Shown one piece after another: positions 25,709 through 34,784 of a stretch of DNA of 64,000 nt. Under the pieces are notes generated by a model. That model searched no databases. It saw only the letters and a program-made list of their open reading frames with translations, and had not been told where the DNA came from. The stretch is from Bin55 sp965205545 (GTDB lineage: Bacteria; Pseudomonadota; Gammaproteobacteria; Pseudomonadales; Azotimanducaceae), in contig OZ242170.1 of assembly GCA_965205545.1 (NCBI GenBank), forward strand, positions 2,232,001 through 2,296,000. The letters run 5' to 3'. The position numbers were made by a program, and so were the translations under genes. The stretch's first letter is position 1; each line of letters opens with the position of its first letter.

Positions 25709-27265
25709 CTATGGCCTCATGCAAAACTTGACAGGTCCTTTCAGTGTATCCAATTGAGGTTGAATCCACTCGATCCAATTGCACAACATAGGTCGTGTTT
25801 CTCGAGGGTCGATCAACTCGTGGACTGAAAACGACTCGGCCCGTGGAAACGGTGACCGAGCATCCCGCAATCGCGCCTCGATTTCACTGCGCTTGGCCAC
25901 GGGGTCTTCAGCCGATTCAATCTCTCGATGGTACGCCACAGCAACCCCGCCCTCTAACGGCAAAGCGCCGGTCTCCACGGAAGGCCACGCGAGGACGTAG
26001 GCGTTAGGGGCGTAGTGCGCTGCGGTCGCCACGCCAAATCCCTTGTGAATCTGCACAGACGCCCATGGAATGGTGGCTTGCGCTGCGGCTGCGACTGCTG
26101 CCATTCCATAGCGTATCGTTCCTTTTCGCTCTGCTTCTGGGCCGATCATGAATCCAGGTTGATCAATGAAGTTCACAACGGGAATGTGAAAGGTATCGCA
26201 CAACTCGACGAACCTACGGTATTTCTGAGCTGCTTCCGCTGTCATGGCGCCCGCGTACACCCTACAGTCATTGGCAAGCACTCCAACCGGCTGCCCATCC
26301 AATCGCGCAAGCCCCACAACTTGGCTGGATCCATAATCTCGACCAATCTCGAAGAACGAATCGATATCCATGATCATGGACACCATTTCTCTCACATCGA
26401 ATCCCGCGTTGGAGTCCCGCGGCACGATGGTTAGCAGTTCCTCTTCCGATCGGCTGGGATCATCGTTCGACTGTATTCGCGGCGCGCGTTCGTAAACGCT
26501 GCTTGGCAGATAGCTCAAGAATCGTCTGCATTGCACTAGCGCAGCTTCTTCGTCTTCCGCGACATTGTCGACTAACCCACTGCGTGCATGTATGTGTGCA
26601 CCTCCCAATTCGTCCTTGGTAAGAGACACACCTAAAGCACGTTCCACCAGCTTTGGCCCACCGATGAGAATCTGAGCCGTGTACTTGGTCATTACGGAAA
26701 AGTGGGACGCTGCCATACGTCCGGCTGGAAATCCAGCAACTGCGCCACCCGCCATGGACAATACAGGCACCTCGCCCATTGCATCGGCGATGATCTTGAA
26801 ACGCGGCTCGGAAAAGACGGAATCGCCTCCGCCTCCTCCCCGGCGTTTTCCACCGCCCTTTACACTGCCGCCGCCACCCTCAAGCATGCGAACCAGCGGA
26901 ATCTTGTACTGCACGGCGAGGTGTTCGGCGTAAATGCTTTTTCTCAGTCCAGCCGAATTTGGGGAACCGCCTTTAAGGGTGAAATCTTCGCCGCCGACAA
27001 CGACTCTACGATTGTCGATGCGCCCAAAGCCCAATACATAGTTGGCTGGCACAAATCCAACGAAGTTGTCCTCGTCGTCATAGTCGGGAACGGCTGTAGC
27101 AAGACCCTGTTCTTGGAACGAACCCGGATCCAGAAGCTTGTCGATGCGTTCACGAATGGTGAGACGACCGCGAGCGTGCTGCTTTGCAACGCCATCGTCG
27201 CCCCCTTGTAGCTTGGCCAGCTTCCGACGGCGACGGAGTTCCTTGACCTCGTCGGCCCAGCTCAT
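25709..27265 (-). CDS. Acyl-CoA carboxylase, carboxyltransferase subunit
   Basis: 518 residues with two crotonase-fold carboxyltransferase domains, as in PccB/MccB-type subunits: HARGRLTIRERIDKLLDPGSF at the start, a GG-rich acyl-CoA loop, and NFIDQPGFMIGPEAE in the C-terminal half. It transfers CO2 from carboxybiotin to an acyl-CoA. A glycine/lysine-rich stretch at residues 130-147 lies next to the usual GGGG oxyanion loop and looks expanded. It is the fourth gene of an operon with biotin carboxylase, BCCP and a crotonase. Propionyl-CoA, a branched acyl-CoA or another acyl-CoA could be the substrate. Confidence 0.88.
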   Translation of the reverse strand: MSWADEVKELRRRRKLAKLQGGDDGVAKQHARGRLTIRERIDKLLDPGSFQEQGLATAVPDYDDEDNFVGFVPANYVLGFGRIDNRRVVVGGEDFTLKGGSPNSAGLRKSIYAEHLAVQYKIPLVRMLEGGGGSVKGGGKRRGGGGGDSVFSEPRFKIIADAMGEVPVLSMAGGAVAGFPAGRMAASHFSVMTKYTAQILIGGPKLVERALGVSLTKDELGGAHIHARSGLVDNVAEDEEAALVQCRRFLSYLPSSVYERAPRIQSNDDPSRSEEELLTIVPRDSNAGFDVREMVSMIMDIDSFFEIGRDYGSSQVVGLARLDGQPVGVLANDCRVYAGAMTAEAAQKYRRFVELCDTFHIPVVNFIDQPGFMIGPEAERKGTIRYGMAAVAAAAQATIPWASVQIHKGFGVATAAHYAPNAYVLAWPSVETGALPLEGGVAVAYHREIESAEDPVAKRSEIEARLRDARSPFPRAESFSVHELIDPRETRPMLCNWIEWIQPQLDTLKGPVKFCMRP

Positions 27266-27266
27266 C

Positions 27267-28094
27267 TCAATTGCCTTCCGCTACATCCTTGAACGCGGGA
27301 GCTCGCTGTTCCATATTCGCTTTGATTGCTTCCACTTGGTTCGGTGAACCAATCAACGTTCCCTGCAGCCTTGCTTCCAACCCTAAGCCCGTTCGCTCGT
27401 CGCCGTGCCAAGCTCGCTCCCAAAGTAGCTTGCCGGCTCGAATTGCATCCGGGCTTTTAGTGGCAATTTCCTGGGCCAGTTCCAGAGCTGCGGCGTGAGG
27501 GTCGTCTACGACGTGGGTCACGAGTCCCAGCTTGTGTGCTTGCTCGGCGGACAGCATTCTGCCTGTAAAGGTCAACTCTTTCGCCACGTCCATAGGAACA
27601 AGGTCGCGGAGGGTTTGAGTGAGTGACATGTCAGGTATCAGTCCCCACTTGATTTCCAATACGGAGAGTTTGGCTTCTGGCGCAGCAAATCTAATGTCTG
27701 CGGCAAGAGCAATTTGGCAGCCTCCACCGTAGGCGACACCGTGCAATGCAGCAATGACCGGCATGGGCAATTTCTTCCAAATGTACGCAGCGCGCTGAGC
27801 AGCATTCTCCGGTCGGTCGTCCTCGGACGCGAAGCCAGCTGCGGTCTCACCGCTGCTCCGGCGAGGTCCCTCCGCCATATTGCTGAAACTCCCCATATCG
27901 AGACCTGCACAGAAACCACGACCGTTGCCCGACAGCACCACCGCACGCACATCAGTGCGACTCATCAGGCTTTCTCCTGCTGCGACAAGAGATTGAAACA
28001 TTGCGGGGGACAAAGCGTTGTACTTTTCGGGCCGATTCAAGCGAACGTCTGCTATGCAGTCATTGACTATTTCGATTGAGACGAGAGATTCCAT
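27267..28094 (-). CDS. Enoyl-CoA hydratase/isomerase (crotonase family)
   Basis: 275 residues. The oxyanion-hole strands are visible at FCAGLDMGSF and HGVAYGGGCQIALAADIRFA, and the EIKWGLIPDMSLTQ helix carries the position of the catalytic acid. It hydrates or isomerises enoyl-CoA. It lies between the BCCP and carboxyltransferase genes (1 nt from the latter), so it probably acts on the substrate or product of the carboxylase, as in leucine or isoprenoid acid breakdown. Confidence 0.87.
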   Translation of the reverse strand: MESLVSIEIVNDCIADVRLNRPEKYNALSPAMFQSLVAAGESLMSRTDVRAVVLSGNGRGFCAGLDMGSFSNMAEGPRRSSGETAAGFASEDDRPENAAQRAAYIWKKLPMPVIAALHGVAYGGGCQIALAADIRFAAPEAKLSVLEIKWGLIPDMSLTQTLRDLVPMDVAKELTFTGRMLSAEQAHKLGLVTHVVDDPHAAALELAQEIATKSPDAIRAGKLLWERAWHGDERTGLGLEARLQGTLIGSPNQVEAIKANMEQRAPAFKDVAEGN

Positions 28095-28167
28095 AGTTGC
28101 TTTCCAATAGGATGGTTTGGTTTCCTGGTGGCAGATAGGCGATACTAGTTGACGGACGGACTTTGCT

Positions 28168-28389
28168 CTATTCCTCGATCAACGCAATTACTTGATCCTC
28201 GTCGACCTTGTCGTCCTGTGTCACCAGCAGTTCCTTAAGTGTGCCAGAAACAGGACTCTCAACGGGAATTTCCATCTTCATGGATTCCACGATCACTAGC
28301 ACTTCGCCTTCTGCCACGGCGTCGCCGACCTCGGCTTGGACTTTCCAGATCTTTCCCGTTACCTCGCTTTCGACTTCGACTAGTGCCAT
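28168..28389 (-). CDS. Biotin carboxyl carrier protein (biotinyl domain)
   Basis: 73 residues forming a single biotinyl/lipoyl domain with the biotin attachment motif ESMKMEIPV (Lys38). It is a free-standing carrier without the usual Ala/Pro-rich linker of AccB, as seen in acyl-CoA carboxylases with separate subunits. It lies 19 nt after the biotin carboxylase gene. Confidence 0.92.
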   Translation of the reverse strand: MALVEVESEVTGKIWKVQAEVGDAVAEGEVLVIVESMKMEIPVESPVSGTLKELLVTQDDKVDEDQVIALIEE

Positions 28390-28408
28390 TCGCAGATCTT
28401 TGTATTTT

Positions 28409-29737
28409 CTAGTTATAGGCGAGGTCCGACACCAATTGGGTGTGGACTCTTCCCAGTATGAACGCTTCGCTGCCTAGAACATTCTGCAGCAGCGATGAAT
28501 TCGTGGCTACGCCCTCTATTTCAAACGCTTTGAGAGCAAGAGCCGTGCGGGCGATTGCCTGCTCTCGCGTTGAACCCGACCCAATGATTTTAGCTAGCAG
28601 AGGGTCGTAGTATGGTGTGACATGGTTCCCTGCGCGATAGGCAGTTTCGATTCGAACACCCTCGAATTGAACGGGTTGAAACGCATTCAATTTTCCTGCC
28701 GATGGAAGCATTTTTGTCGAGTCTTCGGCATATAGACGAGCCTCCACCGCATATCGCCGCTGCAAAGTTGGTTTGCAATCCAATGAACTAAGCGACTCTC
28801 CGCCTGCAATGCGCAATTGAATTTCTACCAAGTCGATGCCGGTGGCTTCCTCTGTCACTCCATGTTCGACCTGAAGGCGCGTATTCATTTCGAGAAACCC
28901 AAATTCTTCGTTTGCGTAGAGGCATTCCACGGTACCCACGCTGTCGTAGCCTGTAACTGCTGCTAGTAGTCGCTGTTGGATTTCGTCGAGCTTGGTCGTT
29001 TGGATTCCGGGTGCTGGAGTCTCCTCGATCAGCTTCTGGTGACGACGTTGAACAGAGCACTCGCGCTCGCCTACAAAGAGACAATCTGTTCCGTCTCCAA
29101 TTAATTGAAACTCGATGTGACGAGGTTGTGTGAGGTACTTCTCAGCGTATATGGAATCGTCCGAAAAACTTGCCTTCGCCAGTGCCTTAGCTTGCATGAA
29201 CTTTGCTTCGAGTTGATCGGATTCTTCTACGACGAACATGCCGATCCCACCCCCACCGGCAGCAGGCTTGAGGACTATGGGGAGGCCAGCCTCGTCGACA
29301 AATTCACGCAGCTCGCGAGTTTGCCTTATTGGGTCGCTGCCTTTATGGATGGGAACCCCGCAATCGCGCATTGCCGCTCTGGCTCGTGTCTTTTCGCTCA
29401 TTCGCTCGATCCACTTTGAGGAAGGGCCTACGAACACTAGTCCAGCCTTTTCGACCTGGTCAGCGAAAGGGATCGATTCGGCAAGAAAGCCATAACCAGG
29501 ATGGATCGAGTCCGTATGGCACCTTTTTGCTGCATCTAGTATCGCTTGTGCATTCAAGTACGTGTCTTTCGCGCGGTAGCCTGGCAGTCGCACAGCGTCA
29601 TCAGCTTCATCGACCGCGGGCGTTTGAGCATCAATGTCCGAATAGCAGCAGACGCTTTCGATATTCAGCTTTCTACAAGCTCGAATGACTCTACGGGCTA
29701 TGGCACCGCGGTTGGCGACTAGAACTCTACGAAACAT
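28409..29737 (-). CDS. Biotin carboxylase subunit of acyl-CoA carboxylase
   Basis: 442 residues with the three biotin carboxylase parts: the N-terminal Rossmann-like domain (FRRVLVANRGAIARRVIRACR), the ATP-grasp domain (KPAAGGGGIGMFVV; LIGDGTDCLFVGERECSVQRRHQKLIEE; FLEMNTRLQVEHGVTE) and the C-terminal barrel. It carboxylates biotin on the adjacent carrier with ATP and bicarbonate. It is the first gene of the operon and not the fatty-acid AccC by context. Confidence 0.92.
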   Translation of the reverse strand: MFRRVLVANRGAIARRVIRACRKLNIESVCCYSDIDAQTPAVDEADDAVRLPGYRAKDTYLNAQAILDAAKRCHTDSIHPGYGFLAESIPFADQVEKAGLVFVGPSSKWIERMSEKTRARAAMRDCGVPIHKGSDPIRQTRELREFVDEAGLPIVLKPAAGGGGIGMFVVEESDQLEAKFMQAKALAKASFSDDSIYAEKYLTQPRHIEFQLIGDGTDCLFVGERECSVQRRHQKLIEETPAPGIQTTKLDEIQQRLLAAVTGYDSVGTVECLYANEEFGFLEMNTRLQVEHGVTEEATGIDLVEIQLRIAGGESLSSLDCKPTLQRRYAVEARLYAEDSTKMLPSAGKLNAFQPVQFEGVRIETAYRAGNHVTPYYDPLLAKIIGSGSTREQAIARTALALKAFEIEGVATNSSLLQNVLGSEAFILGRVHTQLVSDLAYN

Positions 29738-29845
29738 GTCAGAATGGAGGATGCAAAGCTGCGGTCATGGGCAATATCTAACAGAAATTTCTCAATACTT
29801 GCTCGACGGGGAAAGTCGCTCGTAGGCTTATTGGTGGACATTGTC

Positions 29846-30571
29846 CTAGATCGTTTCGAGTACGTTCATTAGCCAACGGTTCGCATCGGTGTCTCCGGAT
29901 ATGTCTGTCACAAACTCCTGACCTCTGCTCGCCGATTGAAGGATATTCTGCTCTTTCCAGCGATTTGCTTTGCTGTGATATGTGAGTCTCGTTCTTCTAA
30001 GCCAGGACGGTACCTTCCAAGTGCTAACGGATTCTCCGACAGCCGTAAGCCGCAACTGAGGATTGGTCGCCATTGCGGTTCGGCCGGTGCCTAAGTAGAG
30101 AGTGTTGTTGTCGTTCCAATCGTCAATCGTGTGCGGATGTCTATGCTTAAAGCCGTCTGGTTGGTCGCTTAGCTTCGGTTTTGATCCGAGACAGACCACA
30201 CGCTCTACCTTCAAGTAGCCGAAAATTCGATGGTGCGGATCGGTTCGGTCCAGATTTGCAAAAAGGCCAAAGAAGAGAAAGACGTCTCCAACACCTACGT
30301 CTTGGTTCGTCAGATGCCCTTGGGCCGCACCGGTTTGCCCGAAAGCGCAGCGATCGTCGCTGAACATCGGATCGTAGTGGCAGAGGCTGTTCTTCGTGTA
30401 GCTACCTTTGGACATACTTTCAACGATGCCTCCCAGACCTAATTCCCCGTACGTTGTTTCCGATCTGTGTTGTGTTGGAATGGGAATGCTCACTGGTCCA
30501 CCCCCAATCAGCGGCGAAGGACCGCCCCCACTTGAGCTGTCGAATCCTTTCCGACTGAACACAACTTTCAT
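29846..30571 (-). CDS. Nmad3-like (nucleotide modification associated) protein
   Basis: 241 residues. The N-terminus (KVVFSRKGFDSSSGGGPSPL), the central FGQTGAAQGHLTNQDVGVGD, the phenylalanine-rich VFLFFGLFANL and the HHRIFGYLKVERVV strand agree with my memory of the Nmad3 family, proposed from genome context to act in systems that handle modified DNA bases. No methyltransferase, nuclease or phage gene is near it here. A YTK/HxDP segment may hold metal or substrate residues. No biochemical activity is known to me. Confidence 0.6.
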   Translation of the reverse strand: MKVVFSRKGFDSSSGGGPSPLIGGGPVSIPIPTQHRSETTYGELGLGGIVESMSKGSYTKNSLCHYDPMFSDDRCAFGQTGAAQGHLTNQDVGVGDVFLFFGLFANLDRTDPHHRIFGYLKVERVVCLGSKPKLSDQPDGFKHRHPHTIDDWNDNNTLYLGTGRTAMATNPQLRLTAVGESVSTWKVPSWLRRTRLTYHSKANRWKEQNILQSASRGQEFVTDISGDTDANRWLMNVLETI

Positions 30572-30680
30572 AGGCTAGCAGTCACCAAATCGCTGTTAGT
30601 TCAAGCTCCGCCTTGCTGTCTCCATAACAAGAATCCAAGAGTAACAAGCGGTGCAATCGTCGACCCTACTAGCTTTCGAT

Positions 30681-31025
30681 TTAATCAGAGTCTGATTTAT
30701 TCAACATGCGTCCGTATTCCTGCCAGGCTTTCAGGATTCCGGAATAGTTCCGTACAAGCAGACCTGAGGTCTTGGCTCCTGTAGATTCGGCCTCGGCGAC
30801 TCGCTGGATAATCCCATCAACCTCGCTTAGAGAAAAGTTCGTGAGGAACATGTCGACAACAGGGCCGCCTTTGTGATCGGTGGGTCTTGCGATAGGTTTG
30901 GTGTCGGCAATCGCCTGAAGTTGGTTGCTCGTGGTGGAATCGCACACTGCTGCAGTCTGCTCGAGCATCCATCGCGAAAGCACGTTGGGCTGATCACAAA
31001 GTTTCTTGTATTCACCCCACTCCAT
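30681..31025 (-). CDS. Hypothetical protein downstream of purC
   Basis: 114 residues, soluble and predicted mostly helical (WMLEQTAAVC, SEVDGIIQRVAEAE, NYSGILKAWQEYGRML). I recognise no family. It begins 17 nt after purC on the same strand, so it should be co-transcribed with it. Two cysteines are present but no metal motif. Confidence 0.6.
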   Translation of the reverse strand: MEWGEYKKLCDQPNVLSRWMLEQTAAVCDSTTSNQLQAIADTKPIARPTDHKGGPVVDMFLTNFSLSEVDGIIQRVAEAESTGAKTSGLLVRNYSGILKAWQEYGRMLNKSDSD

Positions 31026-31042
31026 AGCAACTCAGAGTCGGT

Positions 31043-31975
31043 TTAGGAACTAGGCGATAGAGTCGATCCAGTAAGCAATTCGTAGGCTTCCAGGTAGCGA
31101 TTGGATGCCGCTTCCACCACATGATCGGGAAGTTTGGGTCCAGGCGGAGTCTTGTCCCATTCGCCGGCAGTGACGACAGTCTCCAAGTAGTTGCGAACAA
31201 TCTGCTTGTCGAAGCTGTTTTGCTCCCGACCTGGCTCCCACTCGCTCGCGGGCCAGAAACGGGAGCTGTCAGGAGTGAATATCTCATCGATTAGCAATGG
31301 ATGCGGCTGACCATCGATCACGCCGAATTCGAACTTTGTGTCAGCCAAGATGATCCCCTTGGATCTCGCATACTCGCTTGCCTGAGTGTAGAGTTCCAAT
31401 GTGGTGTCTCGCAGCCACGCCATGGTTTCCAGTCCAACGATTTCCGCTCCTTGGTCGAAGCTAATGTTCTCATCGTGAAGTCCTGCTTCCGCCTTGGTTG
31501 AGGGAGTGAATAGCGGCTCACTCAGCTTGTCGCTATTCTGCAGACCCTCAGGGAGATCAATCCCGCATACCATTCCCGACCGCAAGTAGTCTTTGTAGCC
31601 ACTTCCGGTAATGTAGCCCCGAACTATGCATTCAACTGGGAGCACTGAAGTACGGCGACAGAGCATTATTCGTCCACGAAGTAGCTCGCGTTCATGGTCG
31701 TTCAAACCAGGTACATCGGCAGCATCCGTGCTGATCAGATGGTGCTGTATTCGGTCGCTAAAGAAGTCAAACCAAAAGCTCGAAATTTGGGTAAGAACGA
31801 CGCCCTTGTTTGGAAGGCCCGTATCAAGAACCACATCAAAAGCGCTGATTCGATCCGTCGCTACGATGAGGAGGCCGGGTTCGCCATCCGGAAGGATCGT
31901 GTCATAGAGATCTCGGACCTTTCCTTGGCGTCGATTGGGAAGGTTTAGGTGTGTTTCAGTAACGGTATTGGTCAT
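31043..31975 (-). CDS. purC: SAICAR synthase
   Basis: 310 residues. Family motifs are GKVRDLYD near the N-terminus, ATDRISAFDVVL, the central VECIVRGYITGSGYKDY, DTKFEFG and DEIFTPDSSRFWP. The enzyme joins CAIR to aspartate with ATP in purine synthesis. The length is that of the longer (about 300-residue) class found in yeast and many bacteria rather than the 237-residue E. coli form. No other pur gene is in the window. Confidence 0.95.
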   Translation of the reverse strand: MTNTVTETHLNLPNRRQGKVRDLYDTILPDGEPGLLIVATDRISAFDVVLDTGLPNKGVVLTQISSFWFDFFSDRIQHHLISTDAADVPGLNDHERELLRGRIMLCRRTSVLPVECIVRGYITGSGYKDYLRSGMVCGIDLPEGLQNSDKLSEPLFTPSTKAEAGLHDENISFDQGAEIVGLETMAWLRDTTLELYTQASEYARSKGIILADTKFEFGVIDGQPHPLLIDEIFTPDSSRFWPASEWEPGREQNSFDKQIVRNYLETVVTAGEWDKTPPGPKLPDHVVEAASNRYLEAYELLTGSTLSPSS

Positions 31976-31983
31976 GGTCCTAG

Positions 31984-32754
31984 CTAAGCGGTGTTCCCGC
32001 CGTCCACGGCGTAGACGGCTCCAGTGATGAAAGACGACTCGTCACTCGCAAGAAACAGCATCAAATTGGCAACTTCCTCTGGTTCGGCGTAGCGCTGCAG
32101 CGGAATTGTGGAGGCAATACGCTCCTTTGCAGCAGTTGCATCTTGAGGGTTCATGCCTTGTTCGAGACTACGCATCATTCTTGTTTCTACGGGAGATGGA
32201 TTGACTGTGTTCACACGAATGCTTGCGCCAGCGAATTCTTTAGCCGCAGAACGCATTAGTCCGATTATGGCGTGCTTGCTAGTGCAATAGGGTGCAAGCA
32301 TCGCGCCTCCACGTAGTCCTGCGACGCTTGAAGTTATGACGATGCTTCCTCGTCCGCGTTCGATCATTGACGGAACCACAGCACGAATCCCGTTCCACAC
32401 TCCCTTGACGTTGACAGCCATTACTCGATCGAACGCTTCGTCTTCATAATCCATGATGGACCTGATCTGACCTTCGATACCGGCGTTTGCAACAAGGATG
32501 TCGATTCCACCATAGCGTTCAGATGCAAGTTCGACCATCCTTGCGTTGTCTTCCGTGCTTGTCACATCGGCAGTGCAATAGCTGAGTTGGTTGGATCCGC
32601 TTGATTCGACTTGATCCCGCAGTGAGGATTCGTTCACGTCGACAGCTAGGACGTTGCAGCCGTTTCTGACGAACAGCTTTGCAACGGCGAACCCGATTCC
32701 GCCCGCAGCTCCCGTGACGATGGCAGTTTTGCCGCCAAGACGATAGCTGTCCAT
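31984..32754 (-). CDS. Short-chain dehydrogenase/reductase (SDR)
   Basis: 256 residues of classical SDR type: TGAAGGIGFAVA for nucleotide binding, the NAG turn (VANAGIEG), and the Ser/Tyr/Lys triad in ITSSVAG and YCTSK. The C-terminal SSFITGAVYAVDGG is the usual end. ATG 32754 (MDSYRLGG) is used; an in-frame GTG at 32769 is possible. AVDVNESS suggests NAD preference. It lies 8 nt before purC, so it may share that transcript. The substrate is unknown. Confidence 0.86.
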   Translation of the reverse strand: MDSYRLGGKTAIVTGAAGGIGFAVAKLFVRNGCNVLAVDVNESSLRDQVESSGSNQLSYCTADVTSTEDNARMVELASERYGGIDILVANAGIEGQIRSIMDYEDEAFDRVMAVNVKGVWNGIRAVVPSMIERGRGSIVITSSVAGLRGGAMLAPYCTSKHAIIGLMRSAAKEFAGASIRVNTVNPSPVETRMMRSLEQGMNPQDATAAKERIASTIPLQRYAEPEEVANLMLFLASDESSFITGAVYAVDGGNTA

Positions 32755-32803
32755 TCTTGGAGATTCCACAGTGGTCGATGCAAAAAAGTAGGAAGTTTAC
32801 TGC

Positions 32804-34030
32804 TTATTGCTCAAGGGCGTTGCGAAAATCCCGAATAAGGTCCTCGCAATCCTCGATTCCGACAGAAATTCGGAGCAGGGAATCAGCTATGCCCATACTC
32901 TTGCGTCCCTCTGGTCCCATCTCGTGATAGATGGTGTGGGCGACGGGTATGGCCAAGGTTCGATTGTCTCCCAGATTGGTCGAACTTACGACGATTTCAA
33001 GTCTATTGATGAACTCGATGGGGTCTATGCCATCTGCAAGTTCAAACGAGAACAAAGCTCCAGGCCGGCGAAAAAGTGATTGTGCGAGTTCAAACTGGGG
33101 ATGGCTTCGGAGTCCGGGGTAGTACACGCGCGACACGTGGGGATGCTCGTCTAGGAACTCTGCCAAGCGTTGTGCCGAATTACATTCCCGATCCATGCGC
33201 AATGCGAGAGTTTCGGCGCCGATTGCCACATGGTGAGCCGCTTCCGGCGCAAGAGATGCTCCGAAGTCCCGAAGTCCCTTCTTGCGAATCTGCATTATTC
33301 CCCAACGGGCAGAGGGGAAATTCTTGTAGGCGTCATCGATGTTCGGGAAAGTCGACCAGTCGAAGCAACCGCTTTCGGTAACCGCGCCGCCCAATGCGTT
33401 TCCATGTCCACCGATGTATTTGGTGAGGCTATTCACGACTAGGCTGGCGAGGCTATTCTTTGGTTGGTAGAGGTATGGCGACGTCATGGTGTTATCAACG
33501 ACATACACGATGTTCCGCCCGTCGCAAAGCCTGCCAATGCTCTCCAGGTCGGAGACCTGCGTTCTTGGATTGGCAATGGTCTCTACAAACACCATCCTAG
33601 TGTTGTCTCGCAAAGCCTCTTCCACATTTGCCGCAGAGGTTGCGTCCACGAAAGATACGTCAATCCCCCACTTTGCAAAGGTATTGAACAGACTGTTGGT
33701 GTTGCCGAACAGATAGGAGCTCGACACCAAATGATCGCCTTCCCTCAGCAAAGCGATGATCGTCGTGCCGATAGCCGCCATGCCGGTCGCAAGACACACG
33801 GTTTCCGATCCGTTCTCCATTTTTGAGATTTTTGCTTCGAGCGCTGACACCGTAGGATTGATTTGCCTTCCGTATGAGTAGCCAGACTGCTTTCCTTGAA
33901 AAACGTCGACCAGGTCATTGGCGTCTTCGTATTCGAAAGCTACGTTGGCGTGAATCGGCTTGTGCAACGAACCGTGTTCGATCCGGTCGCTGCGGTCGGA
34001 GTGAACGATCTTGGTTGTAAAACCGGACAT
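32804..34030 (-). CDS. Cystathionine gamma-synthase family PLP enzyme
   Basis: About 408 residues of the Cys/Met-metabolism PLP family. The Schiff-base lysine is in VVNSLTKYIGGHGNALGG; the SYGRQINPTVSALE and ATGMAAIGTTI segments bind the cofactor of the neighbouring subunit. Specificity (cystathionine synthase, O-acylhomoserine sulfhydrylase or methionine gamma-lyase) cannot be told by eye. ATG 34030 has AGGAAA upstream and is preferred over an in-frame start at 34078. metR lies in this window but 9 kb away. Confidence 0.88.
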   Translation of the reverse strand: MSGFTTKIVHSDRSDRIEHGSLHKPIHANVAFEYEDANDLVDVFQGKQSGYSYGRQINPTVSALEAKISKMENGSETVCLATGMAAIGTTIIALLREGDHLVSSSYLFGNTNSLFNTFAKWGIDVSFVDATSAANVEEALRDNTRMVFVETIANPRTQVSDLESIGRLCDGRNIVYVVDNTMTSPYLYQPKNSLASLVVNSLTKYIGGHGNALGGAVTESGCFDWSTFPNIDDAYKNFPSARWGIMQIRKKGLRDFGASLAPEAAHHVAIGAETLALRMDRECNSAQRLAEFLDEHPHVSRVYYPGLRSHPQFELAQSLFRRPGALFSFELADGIDPIEFINRLEIVVSSTNLGDNRTLAIPVAHTIYHEMGPEGRKSMGIADSLLRISVGIEDCEDLIRDFRNALEQ

Positions 34031-34165
34031 TCTTGTTTTCCTATTGATTGAAATCGGCGCTGCCAGCGATGATTGCAAGCCAAATGACGATGCTAATCAT
34101 AGTTGAGTCCAAAGCAGCCAGGCAGCTGCTGGAATCCAGTCTTGATTCGATTTTCCAAGAGCACA

Positions 34166-34732
34166 TTAGTTCTGAACGTAGGGAAGACCCCAAAGCGGAA
34201 AGACGCGAGACAGTGCCGACAACGCTAGCGAATGCAATAGATTGCCGTCGCGAATTTCCTTCTTGATTTCTTCAAGTGTGCACAGTTCGACTTCTATTTC
34301 CTCTCCTTCGCCGGGCGAGGGATCACTCAGTCGTTGGACTCCTTGGGCAAGAAAGTGGTGGCAAAGGTTCGGATGGAACGCGGGGTTCGGTTGAACCGAT
34401 CCCAACGAAGACCAATTCCCGCCACCATATCCAGTTTCTTCAAGAAGTTCCCGTTGGCCCGCCTGCAGTGGAGATTCTCCTGGATCTACCATGCCTCCCG
34501 CAGGCTCAAGTGTGCATTTCTCGACGCCAAATCGATACTGACGAATCATTACCGATTTTCCTTCTGGAGTAATCGCGACGACGTTCACCCAATCAACGGA
34601 TTCGAGAACGAGCCTCTTCAAGGTCTTGCCAGTTCGCGGATGGCGCAACCAGTCGTGGCGTACTTGGAGAATCGCCAAGTCCTCCCCATACTCGGAGCGA
34701 CTACGATCCCACTTCAAATATTCCCTGCACAT
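34166..34732 (-). CDS. Nudix hydrolase, ADP-ribose pyrophosphatase-like
   Basis: 188 residues with a complete Nudix box, GGMVDPGESPLQAGQRELLE followed by ETGYGG, whose Glu residues bind Mg2+. The flanking PAFHPNLCHHFLAQG strand resembles ADP-ribose/NDP-sugar hydrolases (NudF/NudE type). It is the last gene of the run starting at sbcB and follows the lipocalin gene by 52 nt. Confidence 0.86.
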   Translation of the reverse strand: MCREYLKWDRSRSEYGEDLAILQVRHDWLRHPRTGKTLKRLVLESVDWVNVVAITPEGKSVMIRQYRFGVEKCTLEPAGGMVDPGESPLQAGQRELLEETGYGGGNWSSLGSVQPNPAFHPNLCHHFLAQGVQRLSDPSPGEGEEIEVELCTLEEIKKEIRDGNLLHSLALSALSRVFPLWGLPYVQN

Positions 34733-34784
34733 GTTTTTCGCTCTCCAATGTCAAGGGCCGCACCCCAAAAAGTTGCGTCGTAGG

